64,000 bases of DNA, from positions 1 to 64,000 of the forward strand of contig UQIL01000002.1 in the NCBI GenBank assembly GCA_900541025.1, given 5' to 3'. The stretch is from an uncultured Collinsella sp. (GTDB lineage: Bacteria > Actinomycetota > Coriobacteriia > Coriobacteriales > Coriobacteriaceae). The stretch's first letter is position 1, and every line of letters begins with the position of its first letter. The notes below the pieces were generated by a model. The model ran no database searches, was not told the DNA's origin, and saw nothing but the letters and a program-made list of their open reading frames with translations. The translations under genes and the position numbers were made by a program. Of the stretch, positions 52,717 through 61,145 are shown in pieces.

Positions 52717-55288
52717 TGTCTCCACCAACCTCGAGAATGTGCTCGATACGCTGCTTTGTCTTGGGAAGGCCGGTTATGGCTCCCAGGCCATCGAGCAGGT
52801 TCCTCACGCGATCCTCTGTTCCGCAGATCTGAGGCAGGACCTTTTGGGCGACGGCAAAATCGACCGGATCATAGGTGGTCGATGCCGAGGAGGTATCCAT
52901 AAGGTTGCTCGCGGTAACGATGTAATTGCGCATCATGAGCTGGGAGCGCGGGCTTACGGGATGATTGGATGTAGCGCAGCACGTGAGCACTTCCTGGAAT
53001 TTCGCCGCAAGGCCAGCGGGCATCTGCGTATCGCGGACTCCAAATGCGGATTCGATCGTCGAGAGGGGGATAGCGGGCTCGTCGGAAAAGTCGTGCTCTT
53101 CGCTCTGGATGTCATCGATATCCAGGGGGGTGTCCTGCGCGTCGAGCATAATGACCCAGCTTCGGTCGAGGAAGCGAGGAGAGAGCTCTTCGGTTGTGTG
53201 GTCGAAGTTGACCGTCGCGATAAAGCGCAGCCAGGAAGGGGTCGTAAAGGCATGCCCGCCTCCAAGGGAGAGCGCCGTGGGACGGGTCCTAAACTTGTCG
53301 CATGCCAGGAGGAACGGTGACCAGTAATGTTCAAGCGAGCTAAGGTTTGCTTCGTCTAAGAGCATGATATAGGGGATAGGGGTGAGGCCTTCGAGCTGTT
53401 GCTCGACATCGAGCTGCTCAAATGCCTGGTAAGCAGCGGCGTTTGCAGGCTCCACACGCTCCATAAAGGGATTGTAGAAACCGATAAAGTCCTTGTAGCT
53501 GGTCCATCCGCGCTCGACCGAGACCTCGCAGAAGCGGTTTGCCTGGGGTTGCGTAAGGCCAAGGGCTCCGGCGAGTATTCCCGCGAGGCTCGTCTTGCCC
53601 GTGCCCGGCATGCCGGCAAAGGTAGTGATATAGCCTTGTGTAAGGCAGATCATAAGGTTCGCAATATCGTTGCGGGTGAAGTCGCGTCCGGCCCGATTGA
53701 TGACGGTATCGCTCACGCGGTCCAAGAGGCCTGCCGACGAAAGCTTTCCGTCGGGCAGTATGGTGGGTACGGCCAAGGCGGGGATTTCTTCATGTGCTTG
53801 TTGCGGGTTTACTGAGGGGGCGGTGCCTGCTGGCGCGGGATTGACCGCGCCCAGAATTTCGCGCACGACAGTCGACTCGAGGAGTTTTTCGCTTGCGGTC
53901 ATCTCATCCTTAAACGACTCAACGACATTTTTAATGGCTCGCTTGGCAAGGACCTTGCCTTCTTCTAGGTTTTCGAGATCTGCTTTCGCGCTCCTGAGGT
54001 CCTCGAGCGTCTTATCGAGCTCCGCTTTGCGTCCGGTGAGTTCCGCTTCCGTCTCGGCGACGATTCGTTTTTTGACCTCGTCGCGGCTGGCTTCCGCCTC
54101 ATCGGCGGCCGCCTTGGCGTCACGAGCTCGCTGCTCTGCTTGAGCAGTTTCTTCTTGGGCTTTTTGGATTTGTTTTTCCAGGTCAGCCTGACGGCGCGCG
54201 ACTTCTTGGCGGATTTGCTCGTTCTCTTTGACCTTGTCATAGAACTCTGCAAAGTGCTCGTCATCTAGAACGTACTGTGCGAGCTGCTCGCTAGAGACGG
54301 TATCGATAATCTCGCGCTTGCGGTTGTCGGAAAGGGTCGACCACTCTTCGTACTTGCTCAGCGCGGCAAGCATACGCTTGCGTCGCTCTGGGGTCGTGAC
54401 GATCTTCGTTTCCAGGTCGGTGCAGGCTTCGATTGCCGTCTTAAGATTACGGGCTTCGTTTTTTGAAAGGCCGACTTCTGTGGTGCGTGATACTCGAGCG
54501 ATGGCGCTCAAAACCGTTTCATTGGGCATCCAGTCATACTTGCGATTGCTGGATGTAAATCGAGTTTTGATTTCGTCGATGTCGAGAAGGCGTGCATAGG
54601 GATTACCCTCCCCATCGTTTACGGTGAGCTTAAAGGCAAAGCTCGATGCCTTTTCGGCAAAGATGTACTCGTCAAAAGACTGAACGGCTTTGATGGAATA
54701 GACGCCGGGTGCCTTTTGCTCAATCTCGAACGGTCCATAGAGGTAAGGCTGATCGTCAATTTCCTGACGCAGCATGATGTACTTGGTGAGCGGCATTGCC
54801 TGTAAGGCGGACGGATGAATGGTGCTGATGAGCGGTTGGCTAAAGTCGATTAGCCCGTCATCCGCCGTGATGATCTGAACCAGGCGCGATGAGATCTGGC
54901 TCTTCCTGAATTCGATGAAGTCGATGTTGCTGCGACCCGGCTTCCAGTTGTAGTTGGCAATTGAGTTATAGCGATGGTGTTCCAGATGGGGATAGTACTT
55001 GTTTTCTATGAACTGGTCGACATCAACGTTGGTTTTCATAACGATGAGTCGGCCGAAAATACCTTCGTATTCTTCTTTTGTTTTACTTTCAAGCGTTACT
55101 GATAATCCGCCAACTTCAGGAAAGGCGGTGGTGTCGATTCGCGTTATTTTGTCTTCGTCTACGAGGTATTGAGGATAGGTAATTGCTCGTTTTGGAGATA
55201 GACCACCGTACTCCACGTAGGTGATCATTTCCTTGCGAACGCATTCCGAGATACTCGTAACCTTACGCGATGCGAGCGTGAAGCCCAT
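52691..55288 (-). CDS. McrB-like AAA+ ATPase with coiled coil
   Basis: An 865-residue protein. Residues 1-350 are an N-terminal region of unknown fold. A long Ala/Glu/Lys/Arg-rich coiled coil spans about 352-450 (QADLEKQIQKAQEETAQAEQ). The AAA+ module follows at 520-840, with Walker A GMPGTGKT (559-566), Walker B IMLLDEANL (641-649), the NFD sensor in ATVNFDHTTEE (about 694) and the arginine region SPRFLDRS. The AAA module is of the McrB/dynein-like clade. The coiled coil fused to a McrB-like motor and paired with a nuclease gene recalls the described CoCoNuT systems. AAAGGAG precedes the ATG. Confidence 0.8.
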   Translation of the reverse strand: MGFTLASRKVTSISECVRKEMITYVEYGGLSPKRAITYPQYLVDEDKITRIDTTAFPEVGGLSVTLESKTKEEYEGIFGRLIVMKTNVDVDQFIENKYYPHLEHHRYNSIANYNWKPGRSNIDFIEFRKSQISSRLVQIITADDGLIDFSQPLISTIHPSALQAMPLTKYIMLRQEIDDQPYLYGPFEIEQKAPGVYSIKAVQSFDEYIFAEKASSFAFKLTVNDGEGNPYARLLDIDEIKTRFTSSNRKYDWMPNETVLSAIARVSRTTEVGLSKNEARNLKTAIEACTDLETKIVTTPERRKRMLAALSKYEEWSTLSDNRKREIIDTVSSEQLAQYVLDDEHFAEFYDKVKENEQIRQEVARRQADLEKQIQKAQEETAQAEQRARDAKAAADEAEASRDEVKKRIVAETEAELTGRKAELDKTLEDLRSAKADLENLEEGKVLAKRAIKNVVESFKDEMTASEKLLESTVVREILGAVNPAPAGTAPSVNPQQAHEEIPALAVPTILPDGKLSSAGLLDRVSDTVINRAGRDFTRNDIANLMICLTQGYITTFAGMPGTGKTSLAGILAGALGLTQPQANRFCEVSVERGWTSYKDFIGFYNPFMERVEPANAAAYQAFEQLDVEQQLEGLTPIPYIMLLDEANLSSLEHYWSPFLLACDKFRTRPTALSLGGGHAFTTPSWLRFIATVNFDHTTEELSPRFLDRSWVIMLDAQDTPLDIDDIQSEEHDFSDEPAIPLSTIESAFGVRDTQMPAGLAAKFQEVLTCCATSNHPVSPRSQLMMRNYIVTASNLMDTSSASTTYDPVDFAVAQKVLPQICGTEDRVRNLLDGLGAITGLPKTKQRIEHILEVGGDSGFYQFFA

Positions 55289-55357
55289 GAGCGGCTCCTT
55301 TCAACACTGTCAAGACAGATGACCGACTAATATTCAATTTTACGGGCGCCACCAGCC

Positions 55358-55377
55358 AATTTGTTGAGCAACAAATT
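55358..55377 (-). promoter_or_regulatory. Perfect 9-2-9 palindrome upstream of the McrBC-like operon
   Basis: AATTTGTTG-AG-CAACAAATT lies about 70 bp before the start of the McrB-like gene and is a likely operator or promoter-proximal cruciform. Confidence 0.45.
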
Positions 55378-55484
55378 CGATTACGCGAACGGTCGGTTAT
55401 ATGAGGTAGGTGTCAGTTAATCGACTTGTCGCCATGCCGCATGGGCTTTCGACGAGACCAGCGCGGCATGGTGGCCAATGCTGC

Positions 55485-55907
55485 CTACACCATCGCAATC
55501 CCACGCGCGGCGCTCAGCAGCTCGTATTCCCTCTGACTCCACTGGCGCAGCTCGGCAGCCTCGACGGCGTCGCGGCACAGGTCCAGGAACACCTCGGCGC
55601 CCTCGCAGAAACACTCGCGGGCAAAGGCGCCCGATCCGTCCGCAACGCACACGCCGTCGGCGAAGAGCATCCAGCTGGACGGCTCGCGCGAGTCGTCTCC
55701 GAGCAGCTTGATCTGCAGCACATGCGGGTCGCCGGCAACGCAGAGCTCTTCCTCGAGCGCCTGCACGGTAAAGCGCATCTGGTGGGAGAGACTGCTCTTG
55801 ACCATGGCCGAGGCATAGCCGCTCGGCTCGTCCAGAAGATGCATTTGTTTTGGCTTGGCTGCCAGGTTGTGGAAGTTGCGCTCGCTACGCACAGAGAAAT
55901 TGTCCAT
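55485..55907 (-). CDS. Hypothetical protein
   Basis: A 140-residue acidic soluble protein (MDNFSVRSERNFHN at the start, ends AARGIAMV). The start is the ATG behind GAAAGGAG; the open frame extends further upstream but reads through sequence without coding character. No domain is recognised; a pattern such as CFCEGAEVFLDLC and alternating beta/helix composition suggests a small ligand-binding fold. No signal peptide or membrane segment. It stands alone between the McrBC-like operon and the ATPase gene. Confidence 0.6.
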   Translation of the reverse strand: MDNFSVRSERNFHNLAAKPKQMHLLDEPSGYASAMVKSSLSHQMRFTVQALEEELCVAGDPHVLQIKLLGDDSREPSSWMLFADGVCVADGSGAFARECFCEGAEVFLDLCRDAVEAAELRQWSQREYELLSAARGIAMV

Positions 55908-56125
55908 ACGGACTCCTTTCATCGATGTTGGCAGGGCCACCGTGCCTCTTGGCCGGTTGGCGTCGGGATCGTGGAGCCAACTCTCTACCCCGACTCTGGA
56001 TAAAACGCGCCCGCTTCTTGCGGGCACGATGGAGTCTATCAGCGCGCGCGGACAGAAATCAAGCGTCGCTCGCGAAATGACGCGCGGGCGGCGCTTGATT
56101 TCGCCGGCTGCTGTTAGGCTTAAAT

Positions 56126-56241
56126 TCGAAAAAGTGTCGAAATATCCCGTGCAAAAGTACGGAAAAGTGTCGTAATACACACTTTAAAACATCGGAAAAG
56201 TGTCGAAATGAGCACCTAACAACCACGAAAAAGTGTATCCT
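56126..56241 (+). repeat. Four 33-bp tandem iterons before the ATPase gene
   Basis: The core GAAAAAGTGTCGAAAT-type motif has its GTGTcg at 56134, 56167, 56200 and 56233, exactly 33 bp apart, which is about three helical turns. Conserved 18-bp blocks alternate with variable 15-bp spacers. The array ends 35 bp before the start codon of the ATPase gene. Confidence 0.8.
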
Positions 56242-56275
56242 AGTGCTAAAACAGCACGTAATAAGGGGTGCGCTT

Positions 56276-57598
56276 ATGCTACAGAGAAAAGCGAAAGCAC
56301 AATTTGAATCTTGGCTTGCCTCGTCGCCTAACAAGGCCCTTTTGGTCAAGGGCGCCCGACAGGTAGGAAAGTCATATCTGGTCAATGCGTTCGCACGTGA
56401 ATCGTTCGAAAACGTCGTGACGTTCGACTTTATCGCCGACGCGTCCGTGCGCGATTCATTTTTGGCGGCAAAAAGCGCGGACGACCTTCTTATGCGCATG
56501 TCTATCGCTGCGACGCAGCCGATGGTTGCCAACAAAACCGTCGTGGTTATCGACGAGGTGCAGCGATGCCCCAATGTGGTGACGTTTATCAAATACCTCG
56601 TGCAGCGCGGCGACTTTCGGTACATCCTCACCGGATCGCTCCTTGGTGTTGAGCTCGAGGGCATCGATTCCCTGCCGGTGGGGTATGTCGAGCAGGTTCA
56701 GATGTACCCGCTCGACTTTGAGGAGTTCTGCTGGGCAAATGGCGTTGGTGCCAGCGTGTTTGACATGCTCAGAGGCTGTTTAAAGGATGAGGGGGAGCTT
56801 CCCGGCTACCTGTATGACCGCTTGCTCGATCTGTTCCATCAGTATGTGGTGGTGGGAGGCATGCCCGACGCGGTCAATTCCTTCTTGGCGACGCGCAATG
56901 TCGACGAGGTTCGGAACATTCACCGCGATCTTCATGCCCTGTATCGCGATGACATTGCAAAGTACGCTCCGCCCGAGCTACGCTTGGTTATTCGCGATAT
57001 CTATGATTTGATTCCCAGCGAGGCTGGCTCCAAAAACAAGCGATTCAAGCTGTCGTCGATTAACGGCGTCAAACGTTTTTCGCAGGTGACAGATCATTTT
57101 CTCTGGTTGTCGGAGGCAGGCGTTGCGCTTCCCGTGTATAACGTAACGGCGCCCGTGGCACCCCTTTTATTGGGGGAGCAGCGGAATCTTTTTAAGCTGT
57201 TTTACCTGGACACCGGAATGCTCATGTCGTCGTATTCCAAAAGGGTCGCTCAAGGCGTTTTTGATGGAGAGGCAGAAGACGCCTTTGGCATGAACATGGG
57301 GGCGGCGTTTGAGGGCTTCGTTGCCCAAGAGCTCAAAGCTCATGGATTTAGATTGCGCTACTTTACATCGAAAAAGGTTGGCGAGCTCGATTTTGTTGAG
57401 GAGACGCTCGATGGGGAAGTGCTTGCTATCGAGGTCAAATCGGGCAAGAGCTTTAAGTCCCACGCGGCGCTCGATAACGCACTGGCAATGAAGGGCTACG
57501 GAATCGAGCACGCCCTGGTACTTGCGGAATGTAATCTTCACCGCGATGGTGACGTGCTGTATCTGCCCATCTTTATGGCAGGGCTTTTGGAGCCGTAA
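56276..57598 (+). CDS. COG1373-type ATPase (AAA-14 + DUF4143)
   Basis: A 440-residue ATPase. The N-terminal AAA-14 domain has Walker A GARQVGKS at 26-33 and Walker B VVVIDEVQRCP at about 89-98. The C-terminal DUF4143 half (about 190-400) includes FYLDTGML, AFEGFVAQEL and a PD-(D/E)XK-like pair GELDFVEE and AIEVKSGK. The family is abundant in gut bacteria and its cellular role is not known. The gene stands alone behind a four-iteron array that reaches almost to its binding site, so self-regulation by copy-specific repeats is likely (inference). Confidence 0.88.
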   Translation: MLQRKAKAQFESWLASSPNKALLVKGARQVGKSYLVNAFARESFENVVTFDFIADASVRDSFLAAKSADDLLMRMSIAATQPMVANKTVVVIDEVQRCPNVVTFIKYLVQRGDFRYILTGSLLGVELEGIDSLPVGYVEQVQMYPLDFEEFCWANGVGASVFDMLRGCLKDEGELPGYLYDRLLDLFHQYVVVGGMPDAVNSFLATRNVDEVRNIHRDLHALYRDDIAKYAPPELRLVIRDIYDLIPSEAGSKNKRFKLSSINGVKRFSQVTDHFLWLSEAGVALPVYNVTAPVAPLLLGEQRNLFKLFYLDTGMLMSSYSKRVAQGVFDGEAEDAFGMNMGAAFEGFVAQELKAHGFRLRYFTSKKVGELDFVEETLDGEVLAIEVKSGKSFKSHAALDNALAMKGYGIEHALVLAECNLHRDGDVLYLPIFMAGLLEP

Positions 57599-57634
57599 CG
57601 CGTTGCCGGCTTTTGCAGCCGCCCCCGACCCTCG

Positions 57635-58639
57635 CTACTCGTCGTCTCCGTCGTTGGGGTCGCCCTTGAGGGTGTTGATGTCCAGGTACTGGTTGTCGTC
57701 CTCTGCTTTCTGCGTTGCCGATTCGGATGCGGTTGGGCCGCGGAATAGCTGGAATCCCTCAAACGCGATTACGCCGAGCAGGGCGATGATGATGGCGATA
57801 AAGACAACCTTTGCCGCCTGCGAAAACTCCGAAAAGCGCGGCGGTTTTTCTTCGGTGTGGTAATCGGCAGCGCGCTTATCGTCGGTGCCGTGGGTATACG
57901 ACGATGCCGAGGCTGCCTTTACGCTCGCTTGGTTGTAATCGGGAGCGGGCGTGGCAGCAAACGGGTCACGAGAATAGCCGCGCGACGCTTGGCCGTAATC
58001 CTCGGTTTCGATGCGGCTGGCGCGAGGCTGTTCGCTCGGGCGGTTGGCGTATGCTGCGGTGTTGTCGTATGCGGAGTCGCGTTCCTCGGCAGCCGCAAAC
58101 AGGGGGTTTACCGGAATGTTGAGCGCCGGCATGCCGCCCGAGGTCTCGTCCAGATCTGCCGCCGCCCAGGAATCAAAGGCAAACTGGCGGTTGGAAAGAT
58201 CATCCAGATCCATGACGGGCGGCTCGAGCTCGGGCTCGGGAGCCGTGTATGCCAACTGCTGCGGGGCAGCATGGCGAATCGTGCTGTCTGCCGTGGGGCA
58301 CTGTGCCGCTGCAGCGAGAAACGCCGCCGTCTCGGACGGATCGCTAGCAGGACGGGGTGCAGGGGCGGCTTTACGCGTCGCCTGCACGATGGGACGGGTG
58401 GCAAAGTCGTCCGCGGGCACGGATGCCGGCGCGGGCGTGGCGGAAGGTGCGGGCTTTGCACTTGTCGGGCGAGCTCCGCCGCCCATGAGTTCCTCGGCGG
58501 TCCAGGGGCGGTCGCTCATCACGTCGTCGAGGCTCAGCGCAAAAAGGCCCTCTTCGCCCTCGTCAAACGCGTGTTTCGCATGCCTGGCGCCAGAAACGGT
58601 GCCTCCGCGGCCGTTGCGTGATGCGTTGCTCGACCCCAT
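57635..58639 (-). CDS. Single-span membrane protein with disordered N-terminal region
   Basis: A 334-residue protein of unknown function. Residues 1-265 are Ala/Pro/Ser/Asp-rich and mostly disordered, with a short conserved-looking block (EEGLFALSLDDVMSDRPWTA, about 27-46). One membrane helix follows at about 277-299 (VVFIAIIIALLGVIAFEGF), then a short acidic tail outside. The start is the ATG after AAAGGATGG. The layout suits a cell-envelope or divisome-associated protein, but no family is recognised. Confidence 0.65.
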   Translation of the reverse strand: MGSSNASRNGRGGTVSGARHAKHAFDEGEEGLFALSLDDVMSDRPWTAEELMGGGARPTSAKPAPSATPAPASVPADDFATRPIVQATRKAAPAPRPASDPSETAAFLAAAAQCPTADSTIRHAAPQQLAYTAPEPELEPPVMDLDDLSNRQFAFDSWAAADLDETSGGMPALNIPVNPLFAAAEERDSAYDNTAAYANRPSEQPRASRIETEDYGQASRGYSRDPFAATPAPDYNQASVKAASASSYTHGTDDKRAADYHTEEKPPRFSEFSQAAKVVFIAIIIALLGVIAFEGFQLFRGPTASESATQKAEDDNQYLDINTLKGDPNDGDDE

Positions 58640-58761
58640 CTTGTTCCATCCTTTCGAAATGCTCATATTCATCGATTATATGGAACTTGCCTTGCGGCCG
58701 ACTCTCGGATTCGTGCATTCCAGAACTCGTGCCCAAAAGGGGAGGGGCGCAGGCGCGCTGA

Positions 58762-59415
58762 CTATTTGTCGCCGGCGGCAGCCTTTGCCTCGTTGAGGTA
58801 GCTGTAGAAGCTGTATTTGGAGATGCCAAAGAACTCGCAGGCGCGTTCGCTCGACTTGGAGATGAGGAAGGCGCCGCGACGGTCGAGGTAGCCAATGGCG
58901 CGGATGCGCTCGTCTTTGGTCATGAGCGCCGCGGGCTTGCCCACAAACTGTTCGCACTCGCGCAGCAGGTCTTCGAGCAGGTCGCCGATGTTTTTGGTAA
59001 TGGGCTCGGGCTCGGTGTAGCCCGTGCCGCCGATGCCGGTAAAGGCATCGAGCGAGCGCTCAAAAGCCTTCATAAGCGTAATGTCAAAGTTAATGCCCAA
59101 AATGCCGACGGGTTTGCCCTCATCGTTGCGGATAAAGATCGTCGAGGACTTGAGCAGCTTGCCATCGGTGGTTTTGGTGAGGTATGGCTCGCGGTCGTGT
59201 ACGTCGGTGGTGCCCTCGTGCATGGACTCAAACACAATATGGCTGGGGCCGTCACCCAGTTTGCGCCCGCTGACGTGGCCGTTTTCGATCACTACGATGG
59301 AGTGGTCCACGTCCTCGGTCTCCAAGTCGTGGACGACGACTTCGCAGTTGGGGCCAAACTGGAGCGCCAGTCCGTGTGCAAGACGCTTGTAAAACTCTAT
59401 CTGTGCGGGGGTCAT
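58762..59415 (-). CDS. YheO/DauR-type transcriptional regulator (purine locus, copy 2)
   Basis: A 217-residue paralogue of the regulator at 32207-32914, with a PAS-like N-terminal domain (FGPNCEVVVHDLE, HVSGRKLGDGPSHIVF) and a C-terminal helix-turn-helix (SSERACEFFGISKYSFYSYL). It is divergent from ygeX. E. coli YgeV, a sigma-54 activator, does this job in enterobacteria; here a DauR-like protein replaces it. GGAAGG precedes the ATG. It probably binds the two AACAAA-N3-TTTGTT palindromes in the shared control region (inference). Confidence 0.85.
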   Translation of the reverse strand: MTPAQIEFYKRLAHGLALQFGPNCEVVVHDLETEDVDHSIVVIENGHVSGRKLGDGPSHIVFESMHEGTTDVHDREPYLTKTTDGKLLKSSTIFIRNDEGKPVGILGINFDITLMKAFERSLDAFTGIGGTGYTEPEPITKNIGDLLEDLLRECEQFVGKPAALMTKDERIRAIGYLDRRGAFLISKSSERACEFFGISKYSFYSYLNEAKAAAGDK

Positions 59416-59534
59416 GGGTGCCTTCCTAAAAATTAGTTTGGGCTCACTTTGCCATAAACCCCACTTGTTCGCAAATAACGAAAGCGTCGCTGCGTTATGT
59501 AACCGTTCGGCGGCGAAAAGGTACCGATTACGGC

Positions 59535-59600
59535 AACAAACAATTTGTTAGGTTTGCCAATCAAAAAGTGTGATAGAACAGTGCTAACAAACTTTTTGTT
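59535..59600 (+). promoter_or_regulatory. Two AACAAA-N3-TTTGTT palindromes upstream of ygeX
   Basis: Perfect 6-3-6 palindromes lie at 59535-59549 (spacer CAA) and 59586-59600 (spacer CTT), starting 51 bp apart, about five helical turns. They sit between the divergent regulator gene and ygeX. Confidence 0.6.
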
Positions 59601-59692
59601 TGGCATCCACATAAAAGTTCAGTCGCATGAATGGGAATGGGCTGAAACGCGTATGCGGGGGCCGGCAAGAGAGAACTTAAGGAGTTCACCGT

Positions 59693-60907
59693 ATGGCCGA
59701 TAAGATCCAGTGGGCGGGCAACACGATGCCCAAGAGCGATGACAAGCACTTGGGAATCATGAGCCTCGACCACGTGAAGAAGGCCCGTGCCTTCCACCAG
59801 TCGTTCCCCCAGTACACCGTCACTCCGCTTGCCCGCCTGGATGGCCAGGCCGCGCGCCTGGGCCTGTCCAACCTGTGCGTTAAGGACGAGAGCTATCGCT
59901 TTGGCCTCAACGCCTTTAAGGTTCTGGGCGGTTCGTTTGCCATGGCCAACTACATTGCCGACGAGACCGGCAAGGACGTTGCCGAGTGCACCTTCGATTA
60001 CCTGACCTCCGATCAGCTTGCCAAGGACTTTGGCCAGGCTACCTTCTTTACCGCCACCGACGGCAACCATGGCCGCGGTGTGGCATGGGCTGCCAACAAG
60101 CTGGGCCAGAAGGCCGTCGTGCACATGCCCAAGGGTTCCACCAAGCCCCGCTTCGATAACATCGCTGCCGAGGGCGCCACGGTGACCATCGAAGAGGTCA
60201 ACTACGACGAGTGCGTGCGCATGGCCGCCGCCGAGGCCGATGCCTGCGAGCGCGGCGTCATCGTTCAGGACACCGCCTGGGAGGGCTACGAGAAGATCCC
60301 GTCCTGGATCATGGAGGGCTACGGCACCATGGCATCCGAGGCTGCCGAGCAGCTGCGTGAGATGGCCATCAACCGCCCGACGCACGTCTTTGTCCAGGCT
60401 GGCGTAGGCTCGCTCGCCGGCGCCGTGGTGGGCTACTTCACCAACCTGTATCCCGATAACCCGCCCACCTTTGTCGTGGTCGAGTGCGCGCCTGCCGCCT
60501 GTCTGTACAAGGGCGCTGCCGCCGGTGACGGCGATCCGCGCATCGTGGACGGCGACATGCCCTCCATCATGGCCGGCCTGTGCTGCGGCGAGCCCAACAT
60601 CCTGGGCTGGGATATCCTGCGCAACCATACCACCGCCTTCGTGTCCTGCCCCGACTGGGTCACCGCTCGCGGCATGCGCACCCTGGGCGCTCCCGAGAAG
60701 GGCGACCCGCGCGTCATCTCCGGCGAGTCCGGCGCTGTGACCACCGGCCTGGTCGAGACCCTCATGCTCGATCCCGAGTACGCCGAGCTCAAGGAGCTCA
60801 TCGGCCTGGACAAGACGAGCTCCGTGCTCTGCTTCTCCACCGAGGGCGACACCGATCCGGATCAGTACCGTCGCATCGTCTGGGAGGGCGAGTATCCGAC
60901 CTGCTAG
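59693..60907 (+). CDS. ygeX: Diaminopropionate ammonia-lyase
   Basis: A 404-residue fold-type II PLP enzyme that splits 2,3-diaminopropionate into pyruvate and two ammonia. The PLP lysine is K76 in RFGLNAFKVLGG. Other motifs are ATDGNHGRGVAW for the phosphate/substrate loop and QAGVGSLAGAVVG. Length matches E. coli YgeX. AAGGAG precedes the ATG. In urate-degrading gut bacteria this gene is part of the anaerobic purine cluster with ygeY, ygeW, ygfK, ssnA and xdhD. Confidence 0.95.
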   Translation: MADKIQWAGNTMPKSDDKHLGIMSLDHVKKARAFHQSFPQYTVTPLARLDGQAARLGLSNLCVKDESYRFGLNAFKVLGGSFAMANYIADETGKDVAECTFDYLTSDQLAKDFGQATFFTATDGNHGRGVAWAANKLGQKAVVHMPKGSTKPRFDNIAAEGATVTIEEVNYDECVRMAAAEADACERGVIVQDTAWEGYEKIPSWIMEGYGTMASEAAEQLREMAINRPTHVFVQAGVGSLAGAVVGYFTNLYPDNPPTFVVVECAPAACLYKGAAAGDGDPRIVDGDMPSIMAGLCCGEPNILGWDILRNHTTAFVSCPDWVTARGMRTLGAPEKGDPRVISGESGAVTTGLVETLMLDPEYAELKELIGLDKTSSVLCFSTEGDTDPDQYRRIVWEGEYPTC

Positions 60908-60923
60908 CAGGTCTGACCTGTCC

Positions 60924-61041
60924 GGAGGCAGCCGGAGGACTTTACTCCCTGCTCGGACAGTCCTGCTCGCACGGAGAGCACATTAAGTGCTCTCCGGCTC
61001 GTGCGGAACTCGCGACGGAGCAAAGTCCTCCGTCCGCCTCC
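60924..61041 (-). repeat. Full copy (D, inverted) of conserved-core hairpin element
   Basis: Read on the minus strand: outer arms GGAGGCGGACGGAGGACTTT and its near-complement enclose TCGCGAGTTCCGCACGAGCC, the inner hairpin GGAGAGCAC-TTAAT-GTGCTCTCC (60973-60995) and CAGGACTGTCCGAGCAG. The core matches copies B and C, but the arms are different sequences that still pair. It lies between ygeX and ygeY. Confidence 0.75.
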
Positions 61042-61145
61042 TATGGTTACTTGCTTGTGGGGTGCTCGACTTCACGCTGCTTGGCACAAGTGATCTATCT
61101 GAAATATCTACCTGTAGGTAAACCCTTGTAGAAAGGTTGACTGTT

